A stretch of 64,000 nucleotides of DNA from BD2-11 sp965115885 (GCA_965115885.1 OZ220479.1:3644786-3708785), one strand, 5' to 3'; shown: positions 44,168-53,887, counted from the first letter of the stretch. Notes: a model not told the origin generated them from the letters alone. Translations and numbers: made by a program.

Positions 44168-44635
44168 CTAGCGGCGCTCGTGAACGAACTGCTCGGCGAG
44201 CTTGTCGGCGATCATCTGCACGGCCAGTTCGTCTTCGTCGCTGAAGGCGGCCGGAGTGTGGCTGTCGATGTCGATCTGTCCGAAGATTTCCTTGCCCGCC
44301 CGAATCAGAACCACGAGTTCGGAGCGCACGTCGGAGTTGCAGGACAGATAGTCGTCGACCTCGCTCACGTCGGGCACGTTCCGGTTCTCGCCGGTCGCCA
44401 CCGCGGTCCCGCACACGCCCGTGCCCACAGGAATCTTGGCGTGTTCGGTGTGGGCTCCGACGTAGTTGTGCAACCAGAGCTCGTCCCCGTCCTCGCCCAG
44501 CAGATAGATGCCGACCCAGTCGAAGGCGTCGGTCTCGGAGAGGCCCCGGACCGCGCGGCGGAGCAGGGCGTCCGACAGGTAGCCCTTCTCCCTCAGGTTC
44601 TGCAACTCGCCGAGCAATTCAACGGTGTTCACCAT
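44168..44635 (-). CDS. GAF-domain free methionine-R-sulfoxide reductase-like protein
   Basis: 155 residues, a single GAF domain. WVGIYLLGEDGDELWL, the cysteine in GVCGTAVATGE (near 83), DV..VDDYLSCNSDVRSELVV (second Cys near 107) and GQIDIDSHTPAAFSDED follow the fRMsr/MsrC pattern, where these cysteines reduce free methionine-R-sulfoxide. The third cysteine of E. coli MsrC is not evident. An AAGAGGGAAACC site precedes the ATG. It could alternatively be a sensory GAF protein, but the active-site cysteines favour the reductase. Confidence 0.8.
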   Translation of the reverse strand: MVNTVELLGELQNLREKGYLSDALLRRAVRGLSETDAFDWVGIYLLGEDGDELWLHNYVGAHTEHAKIPVGTGVCGTAVATGENRNVPDVSEVDDYLSCNSDVRSELVVLIRAGKEIFGQIDIDSHTPAAFSDEDELAVQMIADKLAEQFVHERR

Positions 44636-44760
44636 GGTTTCCCTCTTTTCCCCTCCGGCGCGGAGTTCCGACCCCCGCCGATTCCTGGTTTCCCCGGCCG
44701 CCTCGTCCGCGCACCCTCCGAAGGTAACGCGATCCCGCGCGCCCCTTGAAGGTCCGGGCT

Positions 44761-46020
44761 CTAGGCGCGGGCCGAGATCGCCTCCGCGAAGTCCGACCCG
44801 CTGGGCTCCTGGAACGCCTTCAGCCCGAACTCCGGCAGAATCGCGATCAGGTGGTCGAAGAGATCGGCTTGGAGGGCCTCGTAGTTCGCCCACGCGGTGT
44901 CGCTCGAGAAGCAGTAGAGCTCGATGGGCACGCCCTGCGGCCCGGGCGCGAGCTGGCGGGCGAGCACCGTCATCTCGCGGTTGACGCGGGCGTGGCTCTT
45001 CAGGTAGTGGAGCACGTAGAGGCGGAAGGTGCCCAGGTTGGTCAGGCGCCGGATCTCGGGGATGACGCCCGGGTCGCCGTCGGCCTTGGCGGCGTTGTAG
45101 CTCTCGATCCCTCGGCGCGCCTCGATCATGTAGTCGCGCAACGTTTCGTAGCGCGAAAGGCGTTCGATCTCCTCGTCGGCGAGGAAGCGCACCGAGTTCA
45201 TGTCGATGCGAAGCGAGCGTTTGATGCGTCGCCCCCCCGATTCCGTCATTCCGCGCCAGTTCTTGAAGGACTCGCTGATGAACTTGTGCGTCGGAATCGT
45301 GGAGATGGTCTTGTCCCAGTTCTGGATCTTGACCGTGTGCAGCGCGATTTCGACGACGTCCCCGTCGGTGTTGGCCTGCGGCATCGAGACCCAGTCTCCG
45401 ATGCGGATCATGTCGTTCGACATGATCTGGATGCTCGCCACCAGCGACAGGATGGTGTCGCGGAAGACGAGCATCAGGACGGCGGTGAGGGCGCCGATGC
45501 CGGACAGGAAGACCAGCGGGCTCTGGTTGGCGAGGATCGCGACGGCGACGACGCCCGCGCCCAGATAGGCCAGCAGGCTGATCCCTTGGAGGTAGCCCTT
45601 GATCGGCCTCGAGCGCGACTGCTCGAAGGCTTCCACGTAGATGTCGTTGACGGCCTCGAGGAAGGCGCTGAACGCCGTCGCCGCGACCATCACGATCATG
45701 GCGGCCGTGAGACGGCGCGCCAGCGTCCAGGCCAGAACGAGGCCGGCGGGCCCGGTCCCGGCGGCCGCCTCGGCGGGCGTCACGCCCAGCACCGGCCCTA
45801 TGCCGTAGTAGACGATCACCGCGGGCACGATGTGGGAGAGGCGCGCGAAGACCTTGCGCTCGATGACGCGGTCGTCCCAGGAGGAGCGCGTCCGGGCGGC
45901 GATCCGTCGGATCGCGCCGTGGACGATTCGGGTGGCCACCCAGTCGGCGATCCACGCCCCGACGGCGAGGATCACGAGCCCGGCGGCCAAGCTCAACCAG
46001 TTGTCGGGAAGGAAAGGCAT
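44761..46020 (-). CDS. MscS-family mechanosensitive channel (YbdG-like)
   Basis: 419 residues. Five helices can be seen in the N-terminal 190 residues, the last being the pore-lining type (VFLSGIGALTAVLMLVFRDTILSLVAS). The beta domain that follows has GDWVSMPQANTDGDVVEIALHTVKIQNWDKTISTIPTHKFIS, typical of the YbdG/MscM subgroup, and a long C-terminal cytosolic domain. It would open on osmotic downshock. Eighteen bases upstream lies a possible 20-codon ORF. Confidence 0.9.
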   Translation of the reverse strand: MPFLPDNWLSLAAGLVILAVGAWIADWVATRIVHGAIRRIAARTRSSWDDRVIERKVFARLSHIVPAVIVYYGIGPVLGVTPAEAAAGTGPAGLVLAWTLARRLTAAMIVMVAATAFSAFLEAVNDIYVEAFEQSRSRPIKGYLQGISLLAYLGAGVVAVAILANQSPLVFLSGIGALTAVLMLVFRDTILSLVASIQIMSNDMIRIGDWVSMPQANTDGDVVEIALHTVKIQNWDKTISTIPTHKFISESFKNWRGMTESGGRRIKRSLRIDMNSVRFLADEEIERLSRYETLRDYMIEARRGIESYNAAKADGDPGVIPEIRRLTNLGTFRLYVLHYLKSHARVNREMTVLARQLAPGPQGVPIELYCFSSDTAWANYEALQADLFDHLIAILPEFGLKAFQEPSGSDFAEAISARA

Positions 46021-46273
46021 GGGGCATCGGCTCCCGCGCTAGATCTTCCTGCGCAACCAGTCCAGGACGAAGCGCGCGACGTACCTGAGGATCTGGATCA
46101 TGGTGGGGTCGTTCCTGTTCGGGGATCGGGCGCGAGGCCGTCGAACGCCGATGCGGACCGTTTCTTCCGCTACAGGATCCTCTCGGAAGAATGGGTGGGG
46201 ACGGGTGTCGGCATCGGTTGCGTCCCGCACTGTGCTTCGCCCGCAAATCCGGGCCGGTTCGAGCCCATACCCC

Positions 46274-46561
46274 CTAGGAGGTCGGTCTTGTGACGAGAGT
46301 GGCGATGATCCCTGCGGTTACGACCGCCACGGGCACCATCCACTTCCAAGCATCCAACGTACCCTTCATGGCGTTGACCGTCGTGGACACATCGTTCACC
46401 CTAGCATCCAGCTTCTCGATGCGCTCCCCGAGCCGGTCGATCCGTTTTTCCACGCTGTCCAGATGGCGCCCGCCGTTCACAACCTTCGTGCCCTCTGCGG
46501 GGCGTCCCGGTCCGATGTCCGGCACGCCGCTTATCCGGCTCTCCTCCGCTTTTTTAGCCAC
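46274..46561 (-). CDS. Small coiled-coil membrane protein
   Basis: About 95 residues from a GTG at 46561 (a TTG at 46567 is also possible); neither has an ideal ribosome site. A heptad-patterned coil (VEKRIDRLGERIEKLDARVNDVSTTVNAMKGTL, about 38-70) is followed by a single C-terminal membrane helix (WMVPVAVVTAGIIATLV). The 5' end overlaps the upstream small ORF by about 30 bases, suggesting coupled translation. Architecture resembles phage or toxin-antitoxin associated small proteins, but no function is known. Confidence 0.6.
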   Translation of the reverse strand: MAKKAEESRISGVPDIGPGRPAEGTKVVNGGRHLDSVEKRIDRLGERIEKLDARVNDVSTTVNAMKGTLDAWKWMVPVAVVTAGIIATLVTRPTS

Positions 46562-46815
46562 TCCCAAAGGTCCGTGTAGTTGCCGCCCGTGTAGGATGCG
46601 TCGCCCAGATCGAACACTACCCCCAGCACGTCCTTCTCATCGTCCGTTCCGACCACATCGGAGATTTCCGTCGTGACGCGGTCGGGGTCGTGCACGAGAA
46701 AAGCGTTGGGGGCCACTTGCCGACTGCGGTGCTCCGGCCATGTCTTCTGGACTGCAACGGCAACCTCATCGGAAGCCGAGGAGTTGAGCAGGATCAGGTA
46801 GACGTCTCCGGCGAC
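46531..46815 (-). CDS. Small conserved-looking protein without a clear start
   Basis: The frame encodes VYLILLNSSASDEVAVAVQ, NAFLVHDPDRVTTEISDVVG, LGVVFDLGDASYTGGNY and LWEWLKKRR: a compact alpha/beta domain of about 90 residues of a type I have seen as a stand-alone hypothetical protein. No ATG, GTG or TTG is found at the expected place before GDVYLIL, so the 5' boundary is a guess. Either a nonstandard start is used or the gene has lost its beginning. The end overlaps the following membrane-protein gene. Confidence 0.45.
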   Translation of the reverse strand, partial: VAGDVYLILLNSSASDEVAVAVQKTWPEHRSRQVAPNAFLVHDPDRVTTEISDVVGTDDEKDVLGVVFDLGDASYTGGNYTDLWEWLKKRRRAG

Positions 46816-46861
46816 GCTCTTGCGACTTCCGCTCGTGGCGCACCCACAACGTACGCGTACA

Positions 46862-47638
46862 TGAGTAACCGGAGTCGAACGAACAGGCAAAGGAAGGGCC
46901 GCTTCGCGGGCGTCGGCACCCGCTCTCGCCGATTCGACGTTCGCGTTGGGCGGGTGCCCGGGCGGATGCGCCGGGCCTGCTGCGGGGTGGGAGCGCGGTT
47001 CCAAAGCGCCACGACCCACGGTTCGCGCACGTTCTTGCTGGCCTCGAGGATCGCCGGGTAGCGTCGGCGCATCCTTGGAATCGTCCTTGGGCCCGGCGGG
47101 AGAGAACCGATCCCGAAAGCGATCCAGCCGCTTCGGGTTGATGGAGTGGATCTCGGAGCCCCGGTCCGGACGCTGTCGAGCCGATTCGGAAGCGGTTCTC
47201 GACCCTGCGCAGCCTCCGGGATTTTCGTATCGTGGTGCGACGGGACGCCTTCGGAGATCCGGTGGAGGCCGAATCTTGGCCCGGCCGGAGCGGGAGAAGC
47301 GCTTTCCGTGGCCGCGGGGACGGCGAAGACGTTCGGGCTCTGTCGAGAGATCGCGGGCGCCGACGCGATCGCGGAATCGGGAGCGTGGAGCGCATGGAGA
47401 TACGTTTGCCGGCCGCCGTTCGGCGGTTGGACGCGGCGAAAGGCCCCATGAGGTCGCGGGCTTCTCCCGATGCGGGTCCCGAACTCCGTTCCGTCCCCTC
47501 CCTCGGGGCACGGGCCGGAACCGTTTCGACCTTGGTCGCCGAGCCGGAGGGCGAGGTGGCGCTCGATCGCATCGTCCACGGCGCGAACTCGGGGGCGGCC
47601 ACCCGGGAACGTTCCGCTCGCGGAAGGGAACTCGAACC
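46862..47638. other. 777-base interval with no supported gene
   Basis: Several overlapping high-GC frames exist, none with a believable start or family. A short minus-strand stretch around 46980-47080 (RRYPAILEASKNVREPWVVALWNR) looks protein-like and could be a remnant. The ribosome site for the SDR gene lies at the right edge. Confidence 0.4.
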
Positions 47639-48427
47639 GTGATTTCACTCGAAGGCAAGAACGCGATCGTCACGGGCGCGGCGCGGGGCATCGGGGCCGC
47701 GTCGGCGCTGGCGTTCGCGCGCCACGGGGCGAACGTGGTGCTGGGGGACGTGCTCGAAGAGGAGTGCGCCCGGGCCGCGCGCCGCATCCGGGAGGAGACG
47801 CGAGCCTCCGCCGTGTCGGTTCGGGCGGACGTGAGTCTGGAGGAGGACTGCGCCGGATTGCTCGACGCCTGCGCGGAACGCTTCGGGGCTTGCGACGTCC
47901 TTCTGAACAACGCCGGCGTCATCGTGCCGGGCTCGATTCTGGACGGCGCCGTCGAGGACTTCGACCGGGTGCTTTCGGTCAACCTGCGCGGGACCTATCT
48001 GATGTCGCGGTTGGCGGCCCGGCACATGGTCGAGCGGGGCGTGCGGGGCGCCATCGTCAACATGTCGTCGACGAACGCGGTGGTGACGATTCCCGATCAG
48101 CTCGCCTACGCGGTTTCGAAGGGCGGGGTGGCGCAGCTCACCAAGGCGACGGCGACGGCGCTCGCGCCCCACGGAATCCGGGTCAACGCCATCGGGCCGG
48201 GCTCCATCGCGACCGACATGCTGACGGAAGTGATGGCCGACGAGGAGGCGCGGCGGACGATCCTGTCGCGCACGCCGATGGGGCGCGTCGGGACGCCGGA
48301 GGAAGTGGCGAGCGTGGCGGTCTTCCTGGCCAGCGACTACGCGTCCTACCTCGTCGGCGAGACCGTTTATCCGGACGGCGGCCGGCTGGCGCTGAACTAC
48401 ACGGTTCCGTTGCGCGAGGATGGCTGA
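47639..48427 (+). CDS. SDR family oxidoreductase
   Basis: 262 residues from a GTG with a GGAAGGGA site. The classical short-chain dehydrogenase features are complete: TGAARGIGAASA cofactor loop, LLNNAGVI, serine in NMSSTNA, YAVSK catalytic Tyr-Lys (near 157-161), and the C-terminal GETVYPDGG. It probably acts on an alcohol or keto group with NAD(P)H. The stop overlaps the start of the HyuA-HyuB gene (ATGGCTGA), so the two are translationally coupled and may act on the same compound. Confidence 0.92.
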   Translation: MISLEGKNAIVTGAARGIGAASALAFARHGANVVLGDVLEEECARAARRIREETRASAVSVRADVSLEEDCAGLLDACAERFGACDVLLNNAGVIVPGSILDGAVEDFDRVLSVNLRGTYLMSRLAARHMVERGVRGAIVNMSSTNAVVTIPDQLAYAVSKGGVAQLTKATATALAPHGIRVNAIGPGSIATDMLTEVMADEEARRTILSRTPMGRVGTPEEVASVAVFLASDYASYLVGETVYPDGGRLALNYTVPLREDG

Positions 48428-51400
48428 GGACTCTCCCGGTCGCGCGCGGTCGTCCGACGCTCCGGGCGCCCGGCTCGCGATCGACATCGGGGGGACTTTC
48501 ACCGACGTCGCGCTCGAGGCCGGCGGTCCCCCCGTGGCCGTCAAGGTGCCCACCACGCCCGCGGCCCCCGAGAACGGAGTCCTGGCGGGCGTCCGCAAAG
48601 CGCTCGATCTGGCGGAGGCGGCGCCCTCGGAGGTGCGGCTGATCGTCCACGGTACCACGCTGGCGACCAACGCGATCATCGAGCGCAAGGGCGCGCGCAC
48701 GGCCCTGATCGTCACGTCCGGGCATCGCGACGCCCTCGAGATGGCGCGCGAGAACCGCTTCGAGCAGTACGACCTCTCCATCGACAGGGCCGAGCCTCTG
48801 GTGCCGCGCCGCCTGCGTCTGCCGGTCGCCGAGCGCGTGGACCGGAACGGGCGCGTGCGGGTGCCGCTGGAGGAGGCGTCGGTGCGTGCCCTGCTGCCGA
48901 CGCTGGACCGGCACGGGGTCGAATCGGTCGCCGTGGGGCTGATCCACGGCTACGCCAACCCGGAGCACGAGCGGCGCATCGGCGCGATCCTGGCCTCGGA
49001 GCGCCCGGAGCTCGCGGTGACGCTGGCGTCGGAGGTGTGCCCGGAAGTACGCGAGTACGAGCGGCTCTCGACCGCCTGCGCCAACGCCTACGTGCAACCG
49101 TTGATGGCGCGCTACCTCGAGGGACTGGCGGCGTCGCTGACGGCGTCGGGGCTCGACTGCCCCTTCCTGCTCATGACCTCGGGGGGCGGGCTCGCGACGC
49201 TCGAGACCGCGCTGGCGGCCCCCGTTCGGCTGGTGGAGTCCGGCCCCGCGGGCGGGGCGATTCTGGCGAGCCATCTGGCGCGGCGGCTGGAACTGGGCGA
49301 CGTGCTCGCCTTCGACATGGGGGGCACGACCGCCAAGCTGTGCGTGATCGACGGGGGTCGGCCTCTGCGGTCGCGCGCCTTCGAGGTGGCCCGCGCCTAC
49401 CGCTTCCGCAAGGGGAGCGGGCTTCCGGTGCGCATCCCGGTCGTCGAGATGGTCGAGATCGGGGCCGGGGGCGGGTCGATCGCGGCGGTGGACGACCTGG
49501 GCCGCATCCGGGTGGGACCGGCGAGCGCCGGGTCGGAGCCGGGACCCGTGGCGTACGGTCGGGGCGGCGCGCATCCCACGGTCACCGACGCGGACGTGGC
49601 GCTCGGGCGCATCGACCCGGATTTCTTCGCAGGAGGCGCGATCGCCTTGGACCGCGCGCGGGCGGCGGCGGCGGTTCGGGACGGGCCGGGGGCGCAGCTC
49701 GGACTGGGGGGGACGGACGCCGCCCTGGCGATCAGCGAGATGGCCGACGAGAACGTCTCCGACGCCGCGCGCGCGCACGCGGCCGAGCGGGGGAAGGGGC
49801 TCGCCGGCCGGACCTTGGTGGCGTTCGGGGGCTCCGCGCCCATCCACGCGGCCCGCGTGGCGGACAAGCTCGCCCTGGACCGCTTCTTGGTTCCCACCGA
49901 CGCGGGTGTGGGATCGGCGGTCGGATTCCTGCTGGCGCCGATTTCCTACGAGGTGGCGCGCAGCCGCTACATGAAGCTTTCGGCGTTCGATGCGGCGGCG
50001 GCCCGGGACACCCTGCACCGGATGCGGGAAGAGGCGGGCGCGGTGGTGGCGCGGGGGGCGCCGGGCGCCGAGACCGTCGAGGTCGTCCGCGCCTACATGC
50101 GCTACGTGGGGCAAGGCCACGAGATCGGGGTCGAGGCGCCGCGGGGGATCGTGGAGGGCACCGGCGCCGCGGCCGCGCTCCGGGCCGCCTTCGACGAGGC
50201 GTACCGGACCGCCTACGGTCGCGTCGTCCCCGGACTGGACGTCGAGGTGCTGAGCTGGACGCTGGCGGTGACGGCGAAGGGCTGCGCGGACGACGCGATC
50301 GGCGGGGGACGCGCGCGGAACGAAGGCGGTCCCCCGGAGCGGACGTCCCCCGGCGGGCCGCCTCGGCTCCCGCCCGCGCCCCTCCGCCGGACCGAACTGG
50401 TCGACGGAGCTGCGGGCGGTCCTGCGGCGGCGGCCGTTCACTCCCGCGCCGGGTTGGGGGAGGGGACGCGGATCGAGGGGCCGGCGCTGGTCGTGGAGAC
50501 CCAGACCGCCACGGTCGTTCCGGAGGGATGGGAGGCGGTGGGACTCCCCGGCGGTCACCTGCTGGTGCGCAGAATCGCATCGGCGGGGATCCGGGCGTCC
50601 GGGCGGTCGTCCCATCGGTCCCGTTCCACGGCGCCCGCGTCGGCCGACTCCGAGCCCGACTCCGCCGCGCCCTTCCTCCTCCGGGACCAGATCGTGTGGA
50701 GCCGCCTGCTCTCGGTTGCGGAGGAGCAGGCGCGCACCCTCGTGCGCACCGCCTTTTCCACGCCGGTCCGAGAGGCGGGCGACCTTTCCGCCGGGGTCTT
50801 CGATCTGTCCGGGCGCATGCTCGCCCAAGCGGTCACCGGCACGCCCGGACACGTCAACGCGATGGCCGAGTCGGTGGGGTGCTTTCTGCACGACCACCCG
50901 GTGTCGACCCTGGTCGACGGCGACGTTCTCGTCACCAACGACCCTTGGGAGGGCACCGGCCACCTGAACGACTTCACCGTCGTCACCCCGGCCTTCGTCG
51001 CGGGGAGGGCGGTGGCTCTCTTCGCCGCCACCAGCCACATCGCCGACGTGGGCGGGCGAGGCTTCGGAGCCGACGCCAACCAAGTCTTCGAGGAGGGCGT
51101 GCGCATCCCCATCGGACATCTGATGCGCGCGGGCCGGATCGACCGAACCCTGATCCGCCTGATCCGCGCCAACGTGCGCGACCCCGACGTGGCCCAGGGC
51201 GACCTCCACTCTCTCGCCGCCTGCAACCGGACCGGATGCGAACGTCTGGCCGCGATGATGGCCGAGTTCGGCCTGGACGCTCTGGACCGGCTGGCGGAGA
51301 GGATCGTTTCCGCCTCCCGTCGCGCCATGCTGGCGCGCATCCGCGCCCTGCGTCCGGGCACCTACCGGAACCGCATGCGGGTCGACGGCTACGACCGCGA

Positions 51401-52352
51401 CCTGGATCTGGCGTGCGCGCTCACCGTCGCCCCCGACGGCGTCTTCGTCGACTTCGACGGCACCTCGCCCGTCTCCTCGCGCGGCATCAACGTGCCTCTC
51501 GCCTACACCCGAGCCTACGCCTCCTTCGGGGTCCGTTGCGTGGTGGGCCCCGAGATTCCCAACAACGCGGGGTCGCTCAGCGCGATCTCGGTCGGCGCCC
51601 CGGACGGGAGCGTCCTGAACGCTCCTCCTCCCGCCGCCGTCGCCGCCCGCCACGCCATCGGCCAGATGCTGCCCGACGTGGTGCTGGGATGCTTGGAGCA
51701 GGCGATGGAGCCGGGGTCGGTGCCGGCGGAGGGAGCCTCGTGCCTCTGGAACCCGGTGCTGCTCGGCGGTCCGGGTCTGACCGGCCCCCACCCGTACGCC
51801 GGTTCGGAACCCTTCGTGGTCAATCCCTTCCACGCCGGCGGCGCCGGCGCCCGACCCGGCAAGGACGGGCTCTCCGCCACCGCCTTTCCCTCCGGCGTCC
51901 GGAGCACCCCCGTCGAGATCACCGAGACGGTGGCGCCGCTCATCTTCTGGAAAAAGGAGTACATCCCCGACTCCGGCGGCGCGGGCGAGTTCCGAGGCGG
52001 TCTGGGCCAGATCATGGAGATCTCCCACGCCTCCGGCGCGCCGTTCGCGATCTCCAAGATGTTCGAGCGGGTTCGCAACGCCGCCCGGGGCCGCTCGGGC
52101 GGCGGCGCCGGCGCCCGCGGCCGGGTCTACGTGCCGGGAGTCGGAGAACTGGGCGGCAAGGGTCGCGAGGTGGTGCCGCCCGGCTGCCGCGTCGTGCTGG
52201 AAACCCCCGGAGGCGGCGGGCTGGGCGATCCTCGACGCCGGGTCCGCGCGCGCGTTCTCGAGGACGTGCGCGACGGCTACGTCACGCCGAGGGGGGCGGC
52301 GGAGGACTACGGGCTTCCCGTGTCGGACGGGCCCGAGCCGTCGAAGCGGTGA
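48420..52352 (+). CDS. Hydantoinase/oxoprolinase, HyuA-HyuB fusion
   Basis: 1310 residues. The HyuA part (about 1-720) begins with the ATP-binding AIDIGGTFTDVALE, HGTTLATNAIIERKGA, and DMGGTTAKLCVI. A Gly/Pro/Ser linker (about 625-670, 715-745) leads to the HyuB part (about 755-1300) with LLSVAEEQARTLVRTAFS, TNDPWEGTGHLNDF and FGGLGQ-type GGLGQIMEI. Such enzymes open 5-oxoproline, hydantoin or related lactams using ATP; bacterial homologues often have separate A and B subunits, so this is the fused form seen in 5-oxoprolinases. The substrate is not determined. Confidence 0.92.
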   Translation: MAEDSPGRARSSDAPGARLAIDIGGTFTDVALEAGGPPVAVKVPTTPAAPENGVLAGVRKALDLAEAAPSEVRLIVHGTTLATNAIIERKGARTALIVTSGHRDALEMARENRFEQYDLSIDRAEPLVPRRLRLPVAERVDRNGRVRVPLEEASVRALLPTLDRHGVESVAVGLIHGYANPEHERRIGAILASERPELAVTLASEVCPEVREYERLSTACANAYVQPLMARYLEGLAASLTASGLDCPFLLMTSGGGLATLETALAAPVRLVESGPAGGAILASHLARRLELGDVLAFDMGGTTAKLCVIDGGRPLRSRAFEVARAYRFRKGSGLPVRIPVVEMVEIGAGGGSIAAVDDLGRIRVGPASAGSEPGPVAYGRGGAHPTVTDADVALGRIDPDFFAGGAIALDRARAAAAVRDGPGAQLGLGGTDAALAISEMADENVSDAARAHAAERGKGLAGRTLVAFGGSAPIHAARVADKLALDRFLVPTDAGVGSAVGFLLAPISYEVARSRYMKLSAFDAAAARDTLHRMREEAGAVVARGAPGAETVEVVRAYMRYVGQGHEIGVEAPRGIVEGTGAAAALRAAFDEAYRTAYGRVVPGLDVEVLSWTLAVTAKGCADDAIGGGRARNEGGPPERTSPGGPPRLPPAPLRRTELVDGAAGGPAAAAVHSRAGLGEGTRIEGPALVVETQTATVVPEGWEAVGLPGGHLLVRRIASAGIRASGRSSHRSRSTAPASADSEPDSAAPFLLRDQIVWSRLLSVAEEQARTLVRTAFSTPVREAGDLSAGVFDLSGRMLAQAVTGTPGHVNAMAESVGCFLHDHPVSTLVDGDVLVTNDPWEGTGHLNDFTVVTPAFVAGRAVALFAATSHIADVGGRGFGADANQVFEEGVRIPIGHLMRAGRIDRTLIRLIRANVRDPDVAQGDLHSLAACNRTGCERLAAMMAEFGLDALDRLAERIVSASRRAMLARIRALRPGTYRNRMRVDGYDRDLDLACALTVAPDGVFVDFDGTSPVSSRGINVPLAYTRAYASFGVRCVVGPEIPNNAGSLSAISVGAPDGSVLNAPPPAAVAARHAIGQMLPDVVLGCLEQAMEPGSVPAEGASCLWNPVLLGGPGLTGPHPYAGSEPFVVNPFHAGGAGARPGKDGLSATAFPSGVRSTPVEITETVAPLIFWKKEYIPDSGGAGEFRGGLGQIMEISHASGAPFAISKMFERVRNAARGRSGGGAGARGRVYVPGVGELGGKGREVVPPGCRVVLETPGGGGLGDPRRRVRARVLEDVRDGYVTPRGAAEDYGLPVSDGPEPSKR

Positions 52353-52392
52353 TTCGGGCCCCGCGCGCGGTCGCCGCCGGAGCCCGAGCGCT

Positions 52393-52554
52393 TCACGGGT
52401 CCGAGCAGTCCCGCGTGAAGCCGCAGCCGGTGCAGGCGAGCTTGCAGTGCCGCTCCACCACCCGCCCTCCGCAGAGTTCGCAGATCGGCTCCGTCTTCCG
52501 CGTCCGGAGAAGCCCGGGACGAGCCCGGCCGCCGCCCCGCGTCCGCTTCGCCAC
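52393..52554 (-). CDS. Small zinc-ribbon protein
   Basis: A 53-residue product too short for ordinary ORF cut-offs. A basic N-terminus is followed by PICELCGGRVVERHCKLAC, TGCGFTRDCSDP and a stop: two CxxC pairs plus two more cysteines, an arrangement seen in conserved small zinc-ribbon proteins. The GTG at 52554 is the only reasonable start in frame; ribosome site weak. It lies between the fused hydantoinase and the M42 peptidase. Function unknown. Confidence 0.6.
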   Translation of the reverse strand: MAKRTRGGGRARPGLLRTRKTEPICELCGGRVVERHCKLACTGCGFTRDCSDP

Positions 52555-52819
52555 GGCGCCGGAGTCCGCCGCCGCGATCGGCGAAGGCGGAACGTCGTTC
52601 CGTTCCGGCCGCGTCGCCCGCTCGTGGTTCCGTCGGTCGGCACCCGCGTTCCCGGTTTCGGGTCGCGCGGGGCGGGACCGGAAGAGATCCGCGACGGGGC
52701 TTGCAGGGAGCGGACCGCTCCTCTTCGCTTTCGCTCCCGCCCCGCCACCCGGACCCGCGGGGCCACGGACGCCGCCGCTCGGATTCCGCGCGTCCGTCCC
52801 CTCCCCGCGCTTCGCCTCC

Positions 52820-53887
52820 CTACCTCGGCGTGAAATCGTCGTCCTCGCTCAAGCTGCGCACGAAGGCGGCGAGCAGGTCGGCGGCCGCGTCCAGGTCGCT
52901 CGTGGCCACGATCTCGTTGGGCGAGTGCATGTAGCGGTTGGGAATCGACACCAGCCCGGTCGGGACGCCGGTGCGCACCAGATGGATGCCGTCGGCGTCG
53001 GTGCGGGTCGCTCTCGGGGCCGCTTGGACGCTGTAGGAGATGCCTTCGGCCTCGGCCGCCCGGACCAGGCGTTCGAAGACGACCGGGTGGGCCGCGGACC
53101 CGCGGCTGAGCACCGGGCCGCCCCCCAGTTCGTGCTCTCCCAGCTCCTTCTTTTCGATGTCCGGGACGTCGGTGCTGAAGGTGACGTCGACGACCAGCGC
53201 CACATCCGGATCCACGGAGTAGGCGCTGGGGCGGGCTCCGCCTCCCGAGTAGCCGATCTCCTCCTGCACCGTGGCGACCGCCACCGCGCCCGGCGCGCCC
53301 GGCGCGGCGGCCAGCCGGCGCAACGCCTCGAGCACCACGTAGGCGCCGATGCGGTTGTCGATGGCGCGGGAGGCGATGCGGTCGCCGGCGAGCCGGACCG
53401 GGGCCGCGTCGACGACCGCGGGGTCGCCCACGCGCACCCCCAGATCGGCGGCGGCGGCGCGGTCGCGGGCCCCCACGTCGATCCACAGCTCCCGGATCTT
53501 GCTGGCCTTGGTTCGATCCGACGCCCGCATCAGGTGGATCGGCTTCTTGCCGACGACCCCGGGCACGTCTCCGGCGCCGCCCAGGATGCGTAGCCGCTGG
53601 CCCACCAGCACCTGCGCGTCCCATCCTCCGATGGCGTCGAAGTGGAGGAAGCCGTCCTCGTCGACGTGGGTGATCTGAAGGCCGATTTCGTCGATGTGTC
53701 CGGCCATCATCGCCTTCGGTCCGCTCCCGGGATTCACCGCGGCGAAGGAATTGCCGGTCACGTCGGTCCACACTCGGTCGGCGAAGCCCTCCGCCTCCGC
53801 GCGCCAGACCCGTGCCGGCCGGACCTCGAAGCCCGACGGGCCGGGCGCGTCGAGCAGGCGTTCCAGGAAGTCCGTCGCCGGAGTCAT
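52820..53887 (-). CDS. M42 family metallopeptidase
   Basis: 355 residues, glutamyl-aminopeptidase/endoglucanase-like family. Metal ligands are visible in MMAGHIDEIGLQI (His near 64), RAIDNRIG (Asp), VQEEIGYSGG (catalytic Glu pair), VVDVTFSTD (Asp) and RYMHSPNEI (His near 320). These cobalt- or zinc-dependent aminopeptidases form dodecameric cytosolic shells that trim peptides. The ATG overlaps the stop of fxsA (ATGA). Confidence 0.93.
   Translation of the reverse strand: MTPATDFLERLLDAPGPSGFEVRPARVWRAEAEGFADRVWTDVTGNSFAAVNPGSGPKAMMAGHIDEIGLQITHVDEDGFLHFDAIGGWDAQVLVGQRLRILGGAGDVPGVVGKKPIHLMRASDRTKASKIRELWIDVGARDRAAAADLGVRVGDPAVVDAAPVRLAGDRIASRAIDNRIGAYVVLEALRRLAAAPGAPGAVAVATVQEEIGYSGGGARPSAYSVDPDVALVVDVTFSTDVPDIEKKELGEHELGGGPVLSRGSAAHPVVFERLVRAAEAEGISYSVQAAPRATRTDADGIHLVRTGVPTGLVSIPNRYMHSPNEIVATSDLDAAADLLAAFVRSLSEDDDFTPR

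Noticed and set aside
48183..53771. A 1862-codon open frame on the minus strand
   Set aside because: It is antisense to the fused hydantoinase and runs through an M42 peptidase in another frame; composition is Arg/Gly/Ala-rich with no domains. It is a high-GC shadow, as are the long antisense frames at 40448-43015, 36342-38849, 54517-57075 and 58839-60953.
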